Origin: Calditrichota bacterium
Lineage (GTDB): Bacteria > Calditrichota > Calditrichia > RBG-13-44-9
Direction of reading: 5' to 3'
Assembly: GCA_024276455.1 (NCBI GenBank)
Contig: JAJRXE010000198.1
Location: forward strand, 1 to 6,013
Length of the DNA stretch: 6,013 bases
Part shown: piece after piece, positions 1 to 5,982 of the stretch
Layout: each line of letters starts with the position of its first letter
Numbering within the stretch: position 1 is the first letter of the stretch
Program-made: the position numbers and the translations under genes
Notes under the pieces: model-generated
Told to the model about the DNA's origin: nothing
The model's database searches: none
What the model saw: only the letters and a program-made list of their open reading frames with translations

Positions 1-775
1 TCAGATTCTTCTGAATCGCCACAAAATCCGCCGGACCTTCTGCCTGTTCGTTCAGCTTCTGCACGTAAAAATGCACCTTGCTCAGACGCTTGATGGCAAA
101 GTAGAAATCGCTCCAGTCGCAGCCGTGGTGAATACCGTAGCTGTCCGGTGCATCGGAACAGGCCAGCATGTTACGGAAATCGGTGGGATAGCCGCGTCCT
201 TTGTAGAGATTGCTATGCAGCCGCACGGTGGATTCGTAGTGGGTGAACCAGAATCCCTGGTTGGCAGCATCGTACCCGGCGGCACGCAGGGAATCGCCGG
301 ACAGGTGCAGCACGGAGTACAGGTTGATGCGATAGGGAATTTCGCCGGTATTGCGCACCTGCAGATTCACCAGCGCCGCACCGGAACTGTACACGAAGAA
401 CACCTCCTGCACCTGCAGTCCATCGAATGGTTCGTACTCCAGAATGGCCATGTCCGGGAAAGAAGCCACCACCACCGGCGGCCGGACAAACTCGCGGATT
501 TCGTCCACCACCACATTGTTGATTTTCCAGATGGTGGCCCACTCTCCGGCGTACTGGCTGTGGTAGGTAATCGGTTTGTCCGGACTGAAGTAGTCCATAA
601 AGTAGGCTTTGTCCGCAAAGAAGTGGGAGCGGTCCATGGCCGCCGCGTAGGTGGTAAACAGCGGGTCATCGCCCCGCGCGTTGATGATTAAATAATCGTC
701 GGAAACCCGCACCTGGGCTACCGCGGTAAGCGCTAAGAATAATGCCAAAATACCGGTGAAAATGAATTTGTTCAT
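1..775 (-). CDS. Secreted glycosidase-like protein, N-terminal part (3' end outside window)
   Basis: Reading the minus strand from the ATG at 775-773 gives 258 uninterrupted codons, and the frame is still open at base 1, so the gene continues past the window. Residues 1-20 form a signal peptide (Lys-3, a hydrophobic run of Ile, Leu, Phe and Ala, then AVA before Gln-21), so the product is exported. A Shine-Dalgarno-like GAGGT lies five bases upstream of the start. The mature part is rich in predicted beta strands. Residues about 108-156 (AILEYEPFDGLQVQEVFFVY onward, then GAALVNLQVRNTG) resemble the N-terminal beta-sandwich that precedes the (alpha/alpha)6 barrel in glycogen-debranching-like and GH63-like glycosidases. 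A similar pattern occurs at residues 110-153 of the first gene of this cluster. The catalytic barrel would lie outside the window, so the enzyme class is inferred, not shown. Alternatives are a non-catalytic carbohydrate-binding protein or a protein of unknown function. The gene is real with high confidence; its function is moderate to low. Confidence 0.85.
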   Translation of the reverse strand, partial: MNKFIFTGILALFLALTAVAQVRVSDDYLIINARGDDPLFTTYAAAMDRSHFFADKAYFMDYFSPDKPITYHSQYAGEWATIWKINNVVVDEIREFVRPPVVVASFPDMAILEYEPFDGLQVQEVFFVYSSGAALVNLQVRNTGEIPYRINLYSVLHLSGDSLRAAGYDAANQGFWFTHYESTVRLHSNLYKGRGYPTDFRNMLACSDAPDSYGIHHGCDWSDFYFAIKRLSKVHFYVQKLNEQAEGPADFVAIQKNL

Positions 776-780
776 CGCAC

Positions 781-785
781 ACCTC
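781..785 (-). promoter_or_regulatory. Ribosome binding site of the 775-start gene
   Basis: On the minus strand the sequence reads ATGAGGTGTGCGATG. GAGGT is complementary to the 16S anti-Shine-Dalgarno end and sits five bases before the ATG at 775. It supports this start, which also places the signal peptide at the extreme N-terminus. Confidence 0.6.
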
Positions 786-854
786 ATGGGTTAAATTCCT
801 CACAGAGTCCTACGGACAAATTCCAAGCACCAAATCCCAAACAATTTTTTATGG

Positions 855-881
855 CACAAGGAATATACTTGTTTTTAATAG
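855..881. repeat. 27-base segment present only in copy A, with small hairpin
   Basis: Copy B joins ATGG directly to AACACGG, while copy A has 27 bases between the same words. The extra piece contains the inverted repeat ACAAG (856-860) and CTTGT (868-872) around a seven-base loop, followed on the plus strand by further T residues. It resembles a weak terminator, but no plus-strand gene is present to terminate. It may be an insertion in A or a deletion in B. Confidence 0.45.
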
Positions 882-978
882 AACACGGATTTCGCGGATT
901 AGACGGATTTGCGCGGAATCCTTTTTAACCCTTTCATTAATTCCGTGTTCATCCGTCCAATCCATCTTATCCGTGTGC
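881..978. repeat. Core palindrome of copy A (hairpin-forming)
   Basis: The left arm at 881-918 and the right arm at 941-978 are inverted copies: by hand alignment 27 of 38 positions match, with a 22-base spacer. Both arms are built of short units of the type ACACGGAT, CGGATT, GACGGAT and CGCGGAA. In a minus-strand transcript this would lie between the GH172 stop and the start of the following gene and could fold into a long interrupted stem. No strong U tract follows the stem directly, so a classical intrinsic terminator is not supported. Confidence 0.7.
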
Positions 979-1034
979 CATTGTTCTCAACCACCATATT
1001 CATCCTGATGTTTTGGTCATTCGGTCATTGGAAT

Positions 1035-3020
1035 TTATTTTGAATTTGGATTTTGGAATTTGGAATTTCTATTCACACTTACCACCAGACTTTTGTCCAG
1101 GTCCAGCAATCGCGCAAAAAAGGCGTATCCACCGAAATTGTTCTCGATTTTCAGCAGCAGCTTATTCCAGCCCTTTTTCAGATGCAGCGGGATGCGATCC
1201 TGATCCGGCATGGAAATACGCACCAGCAGTTTGCGAAACACCGGCCGATCGTTCAAAAACACTTTGATGCCGTCGTCCGAGCCAATGAGCAACGGGACGG
1301 TTTGTTCCTTCGGCGAGTAAATGTAGGTCAGCGCGTACGCCACCACCAGCTCGTAAGGCTTAAATTTATCCCACAGATGCACCCGACCGTCTGGCGGGGT
1401 TTTCACCCGCTGCCAGCGCACCCTTTGACTGTCCGCCCCCAGATACGTTTTATCCAGATCAATCTCTTTCTCCGGAGGATACATCGTATCCAGTCCCAGC
1501 CGCTCGGTCTCGGATTTGCGGGGATTGGGAAACGGCCCGATGATGTACCATTCCGGGATCCACTCCCGCACCGGTTCCAGCACAAAGGCATCCAGACCCA
1601 CCGCAAAACCGCGGGACTTCTTCTCCTTGCCGGTGATGACGAAATGCAGCGGCAGCGCTCCCTCCTGCGAGCGCAAATCGCTGAGTAACAGTCGTCCACC
1701 GGGAAAAACCTCTTTTTGGTAACCGCGGTACTCCCCCACCTTTTTCCCCGCGTAGAAGATTTCCATATTTCCGTAATCCGGTCCCCTGGTGTAATAGAGC
1801 GCTACATTGTAACGGTCCTCTTCCACCCCGGGAATGGTCAGCACAAAATGGGTGCTGCCGTTTTGCGGTTCGATGCGCAGTTGCTTCAATCCGCTCCAAT
1901 CCGGTCCGTAATCGGACATATCCTGCAGCGCGCTGCGCACATTTCCTTCTGCGTGCAGGGATTCTGCCTCCAGTGCGCCGGGCGGCACCACCACCCGCAG
2001 GGGAATCCGCAGACTGGCTTTCAGCATCGGTGGAAACGGCCGGTGCGGTTCCTTCTGGTACCAGTACGCCGTGCTGCTGTAATCCGCTTCCACGCTGTTG
2101 GCGTGGCCGTGCTCGATGGTAAATTTCAGCGATTTCCGGAAAGGGATGGCATCGCCCACCTGGAAGCGGTAGGCGGCAATGCGCGCCAGGGAATCGTCCT
2201 TGAGAATCAGACCGTGATACGGGGCGGCAAACTCCCCGCGATTGAAATACCAGCCGCTGGTGAAATAATCCTCCGTGCCGGTGCCGTACACGGATGGGAA
2301 CGTTTCCCCGTCCACATAAACCATTTCGTCCCCTTCTAAAAACCAGAGACTGCGGCGGTAGCTCTGCATGCTCAGATTCATTCCCACGAAATGCCCGCGA
2401 CCGTGCGCTTCTAGCACCAGATAATTCTCACCGGGCGTGGTGCGAATCTCCCGATGCCACCAGGCGTGAAAATACGCCACCTCCTTCGGCAGGGGTTTTT
2501 CCAGTTGCTGGTAATCAATCTGGTAGTAGAAGGCATACACCTCCTGCCCGGTCTGGTTCTCCACTTCGATGCAGGCGGATTGGTTGAACGGCATGGGAAA
2601 GTAGCAGTAGTAGCCGCCGCTGGTCATGCCCACAAACTGGGAAACGTAGTGGCGGTACTCGAAGCCGGTACCGAAGAAATCGCCGATGGGCACCTCTACG
2701 GAAGGATGCTGCTCCCCGTCCCAGTACATACGCAGCACGATGCGGCGCAGGAAGTACGGGTCGCGGGAATCGATGGTAACCCAGATGCGGGTAATCACGC
2801 CGGGACCCGGTAAGCGGGCAATCACCGCCGTTTCGCCGGGTTGCAGGCTAATGCGGTCGTTGTTTCCGCCGGTAGTGTCGTAGCTGGAAACCTGGACCAT
2901 CCGGCTGTGTTTCAGAAACGGTAGGCGGGCGGGATCCAGCAGATTTTCCAGCTCATTCTGAGACAGAGCGGGGAGAATCCAGGCAGTGCAGATTGCGAAA
3001 ATCAGGAGATATTTTTTCAT
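1035..3020 (-). CDS. Secreted GH172 (DUF2961) family glycoside hydrolase with C-terminal accessory modules
   Basis: The 661-residue product has a signal peptide at residues 1-20 (MKKYLLIFAI... ending ALS before Gln-21). Residues about 25-345 match the DUF2961/GH172 pattern: VSSYDTTGGNNDR near 44-56, PGPGVITRIWVT at 71-82, VPIGDFFGTGF at 110-120, and the strongly conserved EGDEMVYVDGE at 229-239 with YGTGTEDYF at 245-253. Characterised GH172 enzymes split fructofuranose (difructose dianhydride) or arabinofuranose linkages. As I recall, the two catalytic glutamates of the Bifidobacterium enzyme are 21 residues apart, and Glu-229 and Glu-250 here show the same spacing. Residues about 375-485 look like a beta-sandwich module. 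Residues about 487-642 (WYIIGPFPNP, GSDDGIKVFLN, KKGWNKLLLKIENN) resemble a PA14- or galactose-binding-like module that may bind glycan. The start at 3020 is preferred over an in-frame ATG at 3059 because it has an AAGGGG site and begins the signal peptide; the earlier one lies in a repeat. The last residues (about 651-661) are encoded by the neighbouring repeat. Confidence 0.93.
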   Translation of the reverse strand: MKKYLLIFAICTAWILPALSQNELENLLDPARLPFLKHSRMVQVSSYDTTGGNNDRISLQPGETAVIARLPGPGVITRIWVTIDSRDPYFLRRIVLRMYWDGEQHPSVEVPIGDFFGTGFEYRHYVSQFVGMTSGGYYCYFPMPFNQSACIEVENQTGQEVYAFYYQIDYQQLEKPLPKEVAYFHAWWHREIRTTPGENYLVLEAHGRGHFVGMNLSMQSYRRSLWFLEGDEMVYVDGETFPSVYGTGTEDYFTSGWYFNRGEFAAPYHGLILKDDSLARIAAYRFQVGDAIPFRKSLKFTIEHGHANSVEADYSSTAYWYQKEPHRPFPPMLKASLRIPLRVVVPPGALEAESLHAEGNVRSALQDMSDYGPDWSGLKQLRIEPQNGSTHFVLTIPGVEEDRYNVALYYTRGPDYGNMEIFYAGKKVGEYRGYQKEVFPGGRLLLSDLRSQEGALPLHFVITGKEKKSRGFAVGLDAFVLEPVREWIPEWYIIGPFPNPRKSETERLGLDTMYPPEKEIDLDKTYLGADSQRVRWQRVKTPPDGRVHLWDKFKPYELVVAYALTYIYSPKEQTVPLLIGSDDGIKVFLNDRPVFRKLLVRISMPDQDRIPLHLKKGWNKLLLKIENNFGGYAFFARLLDLDKSLVVSVNRNSKFQNPNSK

Positions 3021-3026
3021 CGACAA

Positions 3027-3032
3027 CCCCTT
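3027..3032 (-). promoter_or_regulatory. Ribosome binding site of the GH172 gene
   Basis: AAGGGG is read on the minus strand six bases before the ATG at 3020. It decides between this start and the in-frame upstream ATG at 3059, which has no such site. The end of intergenic repeat copy B lies only about four bases further upstream. Confidence 0.6.
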
Positions 3033-3079
3033 GATAAAATTCCAAATCCCAAAATCCAAATCCCAAACAATTTTTTATG

Positions 3080-3177
3080 GAACACGGAATACGCGGATTA
3101 AACGGATTTGCACGGAGTTTTTTAACCTTTCTTATTAATTCTGTGTTCATCCGTCCAATCTGTGTTCATCCGTGCGC
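3080..3177. repeat. Core palindrome of copy B (hairpin-forming)
   Basis: The left arm is 3080-3117 and the right arm 3139-3177. They are inverted, imperfect copies with a one-base length difference and a 21-base spacer. The same ACACGGA, CGGATTAAACGGATTTG and CACGGA units are used as in copy A. The right arm itself contains a tandem repetition of TGTGTTCATCCGT (3142 and 3161). The palindrome is kept although the arms differ in sequence between copies, which would fit selection for pairing, but two copies cannot prove this. Confidence 0.65.
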
Positions 3178-3232
3178 CATTGTTCTCAACCATCATGCCG
3201 CTCCCCATGTTTTGGTCATTCGGCCATTGGAA

Positions 3233-5863
3233 TTAATTGTCCCGCAAGGGATCCCTAACGGGAGGATTTGGAATTTGGAATTTGGGATTTATTTCTACAA
3301 CAATGGTTTGCTCCACGAAACTGTCCAATCCACCATGTTTCTGTGCCAGGAAAAGAATCTCCAGCGTGTTTCCCTGCAACCGGGCGCCCTGCACCCGGAC
3401 AATCTGTTCCGGATGGGTAACCCGCAGCCAGCCGGTTTCTCCCGCCAGCCCTTCGGTAACCACGGTCAGCGTTCGCTCTTCACGCTGAATGCGCACAATT
3501 TTCAATCCCCGATTGCGCTCCCCCACCCGATTTTCGCGCAGCGGCGGCAAAATCGCTACCGTGGGAGCAAACCGGATGTCCACCCGGCTTTCCCCTTCCT
3601 GTAAGGGAAAAGTTACTTCCGGGATGATCAGATATCCCCGCTTTTCCACACGAAATTCCGCCGGTTGTCCGTTCACGGTAACGGACTGCACAACAGTGCC
3701 GGCAAACAGCGCCGGCGCAAAGCGGAAGGTGAACCCCTTTGCGCCCTGCGCGGTCACAACCAATTGAATATTTCCATCCCGGCGGGTGTAGCGCAAATCC
3801 GCACTGGCCTCGCCCAGCCGAAAATTGGGGATGTGCACGGCGGGCCAATCCGCCGGAAACTGCGGCCGGAACTCCAGGCGCCGGGCCCGCACATCTCCTT
3901 CCAGTCCCAGCAACCCGCGCACCAGGGGTAGCACCACCCCGGCGGTGGAAAATCCCTGGTGACTCACCGCCTCCTGCGGCCAGATGTTCCGCGCGCCGGA
4001 GAACACCTCGGTCACATTCCCCAGAGAATTGTCGAAGGTGTGCTGGGCGTTGGCATTGAGCAACGCCATGCCCTGCAGGGGAAACCCGTTTTTGAAAAAC
4101 GCCGTGGCCGCCCAGCTTCCCACAAAGGGCCACACCGCACCGTAATTGTAATTGAGCGGCTGGAAGTACCGGCTGGTGGTGGAGATCATGCGCACTCCCC
4201 AGTCGGTGAACACATCCGCGCGACTTAGCCGCTCCAGGCACTGCCGGGCGTTGGGCTCTTCGCCCAGCTCCCACATCAGTCCCACCGTGCACCAGGGAGA
4301 AATTTCCTGCACCACCTGTCCATCCGCGTTGAAGGCGTACGCGTATACCCCTTGCTCAGGATTCCAGAACTTGCGGCGGAATGCTTCCCGGGCGCGCTGG
4401 TAATGACTTTCTGCCTGCCGGGCCAGCTTGCTCTCCCCCACTGCTTCGGCCAGGTACTGCATTCCCAGATTGGCGCGCGTCCACACCGCCGCCAGGTACA
4501 CATCGGTCTCCACCCCGGTAAAATCGCCGTACTCCGATGCGCCCAGTCCCGCCTTGCGATTGTCCATCAATCCGTCGCCGTTGGCGTCCGTGGAGAGGCA
4601 CCAGCGGTAAGCCTTCTGCAGGGATTCCCAGCTCTGCTTCACAAATTCCAGATCGCCGGTGCAGCGGTAGTAATCGTACATGGCCACAATGTAAAACGGG
4701 GTGGTGTCTCCATGGATGTAGCCGTAGTGGTAATCGTTCCACCAGTCGACGTACCCGGCTGCCTGGGAAAGCTCGTGAGCCATTTTGCCGTCCTGGCGCT
4801 GCCATTTCCGGGTGAAGGCCAGCACATCGCGCACGGTTGAGTAAATACCCAGCGCATTCAGACTGAAGGAGTTGATGTACGCATCCCCGCCGAAGAACCA
4901 GCCGAATCCGGGCCGCCCCCCTTTGCCGGAAGCGCCCAGTCCCGCCACCAGCCCTTTGCCCAGGTCGGGATTATCCACCAGCAGATTGTCGTAGGAAATC
5001 TTGGCCCATTCGAAGGCCAGATTCAGCCGGAAATCTGGCGTCTGCACCTGCAGACTGTTCTCACGCAGGCGCCGGTAGTACTGCACCGTCTGTTCGTACA
5101 GGTGGCGGGGATTCTCCTGCAGGCGCCGGTACACCGCTTCTACGGATTTCCACTCGCCTTTGCCGCCGGCCAGGTAGATGGGAATGTAAGCGTCGCGTAC
5201 CTCCTGGGGATCGGCAATCACGATTTTGAACTCGTTGGGGGTGTCGGAGAGCATGTGCGCCGGGGTGTAAGAGATGCCCTGCGCCGCGGGCGAGCCCACC
5301 AGACCGTGGTTTTTGCCAGTGGATTCGGAGATGACATACGCCTTCAGCCTGTCGTGCCAGTAAGCGTACTGTCCGCCCAGCCCCGCGGGCCACATGGGTT
5401 GCAGCACCGGCAGAAAACCGCACACGATGGCCAGGGGATGGTCGGAATCCACCTTCAGCAGAATGATGGCGCCCGGCTCCTCCAAAGGAGTAATGAAGGT
5501 GGCGGTGACGGTGAAGGATTGATAGACGTAGGTCAGCGTGGTGGCCGCGGGGGTGACGGAAATGGTGCGCACGATGTCCCGCCCGTAAATGGGGCGGGTG
5601 GATTCCCGCACGAAGAAAGAGAATTCGAAGTTGCGCAGCAGTTTCAGCGGGTAGGCCCAGGCTTCGAAGGTGCCGCTCTCGTCCCCCAATATGGCGAACT
5701 TGCGCCCGACCTTGTCGAAGGGCGTGCCGGGCCGCGCCAGCCGTTGCAATTCGATGTCGCTGCGTTGCAGGGGAAAGGTGGGAATCAGACCGTCCAGGGC
5801 GTAGGCCCGGGTGGAAGTAAGCAGGAAGCCGATCAAGATGATGCGGATTATTTTAATTGTCAT
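3233..5863 (-). CDS. Secreted six-hairpin (alpha/alpha)6 glycosidase, amylo-1,6-glucosidase/GH63-like
   Basis: The 876-residue product has a signal peptide at residues 1-22 (MTIKIIRIILIGFLL, cleavage probably after AYA). Residues about 25-260 form a beta-rich N-terminal domain. The helical barrel follows at about 275-655 with hallmarks of six-hairpin glycosidases: PGFGWFFGGDAYINS (318-332), GYIHGDTTPFYIVAMYDYY (381-399), DANGDGLMDN (426-435, a metal-loop-like turn), NYNYGAVWPFVGSW (571-584) and GNVTEVFSG (615-623). By analogy with the WFxxWGRD and EIF motifs of debranching-type enzymes, Asp-327 is the likely general acid and Glu-619 the likely base; Glu-631 (WPQEA) is an alternative. Beta-rich C-terminal regions follow at about 660-765 and 785-856. 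Start choice: ATG at 5863 has AAGGA seven bases upstream, while the in-frame ATG at 5878 has none. Substrate cannot be read from sequence; secretion argues for an external glycan rather than stored glycogen. It is first in the cluster, 212 bases before the GH172 gene. The last ~20 residues are encoded by repeat DNA. Confidence 0.9.
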   Translation of the reverse strand: MTIKIIRIILIGFLLTSTRAYALDGLIPTFPLQRSDIELQRLARPGTPFDKVGRKFAILGDESGTFEAWAYPLKLLRNFEFSFFVRESTRPIYGRDIVRTISVTPAATTLTYVYQSFTVTATFITPLEEPGAIILLKVDSDHPLAIVCGFLPVLQPMWPAGLGGQYAYWHDRLKAYVISESTGKNHGLVGSPAAQGISYTPAHMLSDTPNEFKIVIADPQEVRDAYIPIYLAGGKGEWKSVEAVYRRLQENPRHLYEQTVQYYRRLRENSLQVQTPDFRLNLAFEWAKISYDNLLVDNPDLGKGLVAGLGASGKGGRPGFGWFFGGDAYINSFSLNALGIYSTVRDVLAFTRKWQRQDGKMAHELSQAAGYVDWWNDYHYGYIHGDTTPFYIVAMYDYYRCTGDLEFVKQSWESLQKAYRWCLSTDANGDGLMDNRKAGLGASEYGDFTGVETDVYLAAVWTRANLGMQYLAEAVGESKLARQAESHYQRAREAFRRKFWNPEQGVYAYAFNADGQVVQEISPWCTVGLMWELGEEPNARQCLERLSRADVFTDWGVRMISTTSRYFQPLNYNYGAVWPFVGSWAATAFFKNGFPLQGMALLNANAQHTFDNSLGNVTEVFSGARNIWPQEAVSHQGFSTAGVVLPLVRGLLGLEGDVRARRLEFRPQFPADWPAVHIPNFRLGEASADLRYTRRDGNIQLVVTAQGAKGFTFRFAPALFAGTVVQSVTVNGQPAEFRVEKRGYLIIPEVTFPLQEGESRVDIRFAPTVAILPPLRENRVGERNRGLKIVRIQREERTLTVVTEGLAGETGWLRVTHPEQIVRVQGARLQGNTLEILFLAQKHGGLDSFVEQTIVVEINPKFQIPNPPVRDPLRDN
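3240..3263. repeat. 24-bp palindrome nested in copy B
   Basis: The segment reads TCCCGCA, AGGGATCCCT, AACGGGA. The middle ten bases are a perfect palindrome and the flanking TCCCG/CGGGA arms also pair, leaving only two unpaired positions on each side. No equivalent is present in copy A, so it looks like a separate small repeat module inserted in, or gained by, copy B. It is translated as part of the C-terminal tail PVRDPLRD of the upstream enzyme. Confidence 0.6.
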
Positions 5864-5870
5864 GGGGAAT

Positions 5871-5875
5871 TCCTT
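5871..5875 (-). promoter_or_regulatory. Ribosome binding site of the 5863-start gene
   Basis: AAGGA on the minus strand lies seven bases before the ATG at 5863. It favours this start over the in-frame ATG at 5878, which would add MKEFP in front of the signal peptide. Confidence 0.6.
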
Positions 5876-5895
5876 CATTTTATTTTCTGTCTGTC

Positions 5896-5913
5896 GTCCC
5901 TCCGGGACTTTTT
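5896..5913 (+). other. Short hairpin followed by T tract
   Basis: GTCCC and GGGAC pair around a three-base loop and are followed on the plus strand by five T residues. This has the form of a small intrinsic terminator for plus-strand transcription, but the stem is only five pairs and no plus-strand gene is seen. In the leader of the minus-strand gene it would instead be a short stem about 32 bases before the start codon. Confidence 0.3.
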
Positions 5914-5934
5914 GGTTATTTATTCCTTCCCTTT

Positions 5935-5954
5935 CCCATGAATGAATTCATGGG
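5935..5954. repeat. Perfect inverted repeat CCCATGAA/TTCATGGG
   Basis: Eight-base perfect arms with a four-base centre (TGAA). It is symmetric enough to be a protein-binding operator or a stable small hairpin about 71 bases upstream of the start codon. It could also be a copy of a genome-wide small repeat; only one copy is in the window. Confidence 0.5.
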
Positions 5955-5967
5955 CTAAGATCTGGTC

Positions 5968-5982
5968 GTCCGCGTCGCGGAC
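5968..5982. repeat. Perfect inverted repeat GTCCGCG/CGCGGAC
   Basis: Seven-base perfect GC-rich arms around a single T. With a one-base centre it is better suited to a symmetric DNA-binding site than to an RNA hairpin, though a hairpin with fewer pairs is possible. Its GC-rich make-up contrasts with the flanking AT-rich DNA. Confidence 0.45.

Larger units (their letters stand above)
818..1068. repeat. Intergenic composite repeat element, copy A
   Basis: This element fills nearly the whole spacer between the GH172 gene and the next gene, and it is clearly related to the sequence at 3037-3290. Shared stretches in the same order include CCAAATCCCAAACAATTTTT (at 830), AACACGGA with CGCGGATTA and ACGGATTTG (from 882), CATCCGTCCAAT (from 950), CCATTGTTCTCAACCA (from 978) and TTTTGGTCATTCGG (from 1011). 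The outer ends are inverted with respect to each other: AAATTCCAAGCACCAAATCC on the left and GGATTTTGGAATTTGGAATT on the right. The centre is an imperfect palindrome. Relative to copy B it carries an extra 27 bases (855-881). The right end lies inside the coding sequence of the GH172 gene. The element has no convincing protein-coding content. It could be a non-autonomous mobile repeat (MITE- or REP-like) or a structured RNA element; the sequence alone does not decide. Confidence 0.85.
3037..3290. repeat. Intergenic composite repeat element, copy B
   Basis: This is the second copy of the element at 818-1068, in the same orientation relative to the genes, between the first gene and the GH172 gene. 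Left end: AAATTCCAAATCCCAAAATC and onward to 3069. Right end: GGATTTGGAATTTGGAATTT and onward to 3290. These ends are inverted to each other. Between them lie the core palindrome (3080-3177), the conserved CATTGTTCTCAACCA block (from 3178) and TTTTGGTCATTCGGCCATTG (from 3210). It differs from copy A by lacking a 27-base segment and by carrying an additional small palindrome at 3240-3263. The right end overlaps the 3' end of the upstream coding sequence. Confidence 0.85.

Noticed and set aside
881..978. Classical Rho-independent terminator after the GH172 gene
   Set aside because: The stem is long, interrupted and not directly followed by a U-rich tract on the minus strand; the 22-base loop is also atypical.
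1053..2339. Plus-strand open frames antisense to the GH172 gene (211 and 207 codons)
   Set aside because: They lie opposite conserved GH172 motifs, have His/Gln/Arg-rich composition and no domain pattern.
3021..3059. N-terminal extension of the GH172 protein from the ATG at 3059
   Set aside because: The 13 extra residues are encoded by the repeat, would bury the signal peptide and lack a ribosome binding site, whereas ATG 3020 has AAGGGG.
818..3290. CRISPR array or insertion sequence
   Set aside because: There are only two long, diverged copies about 2.2 kb apart with no regular spacers, and no transposase reading frame within either element.
3077..3604. 175-codon plus-strand frame starting in the intergenic repeat
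   Set aside because: Its first part is translated palindromic repeat and the remainder is antisense to the upstream glycosidase.
3480..4292. 270-codon minus-strand frame overlapping the upstream glycosidase
   Set aside because: It is a shifted frame within a gene that has clear family motifs in its own frame; composition is Gly/Ala/Arg-rich.
5102..5941. 279-codon open frame on the plus strand
   Set aside because: It is antisense to the signal-peptide end of the well-supported glycosidase and has low-complexity Gly/His/Val-rich composition typical of the reverse of a GC-rich gene, with no recognisable motif.
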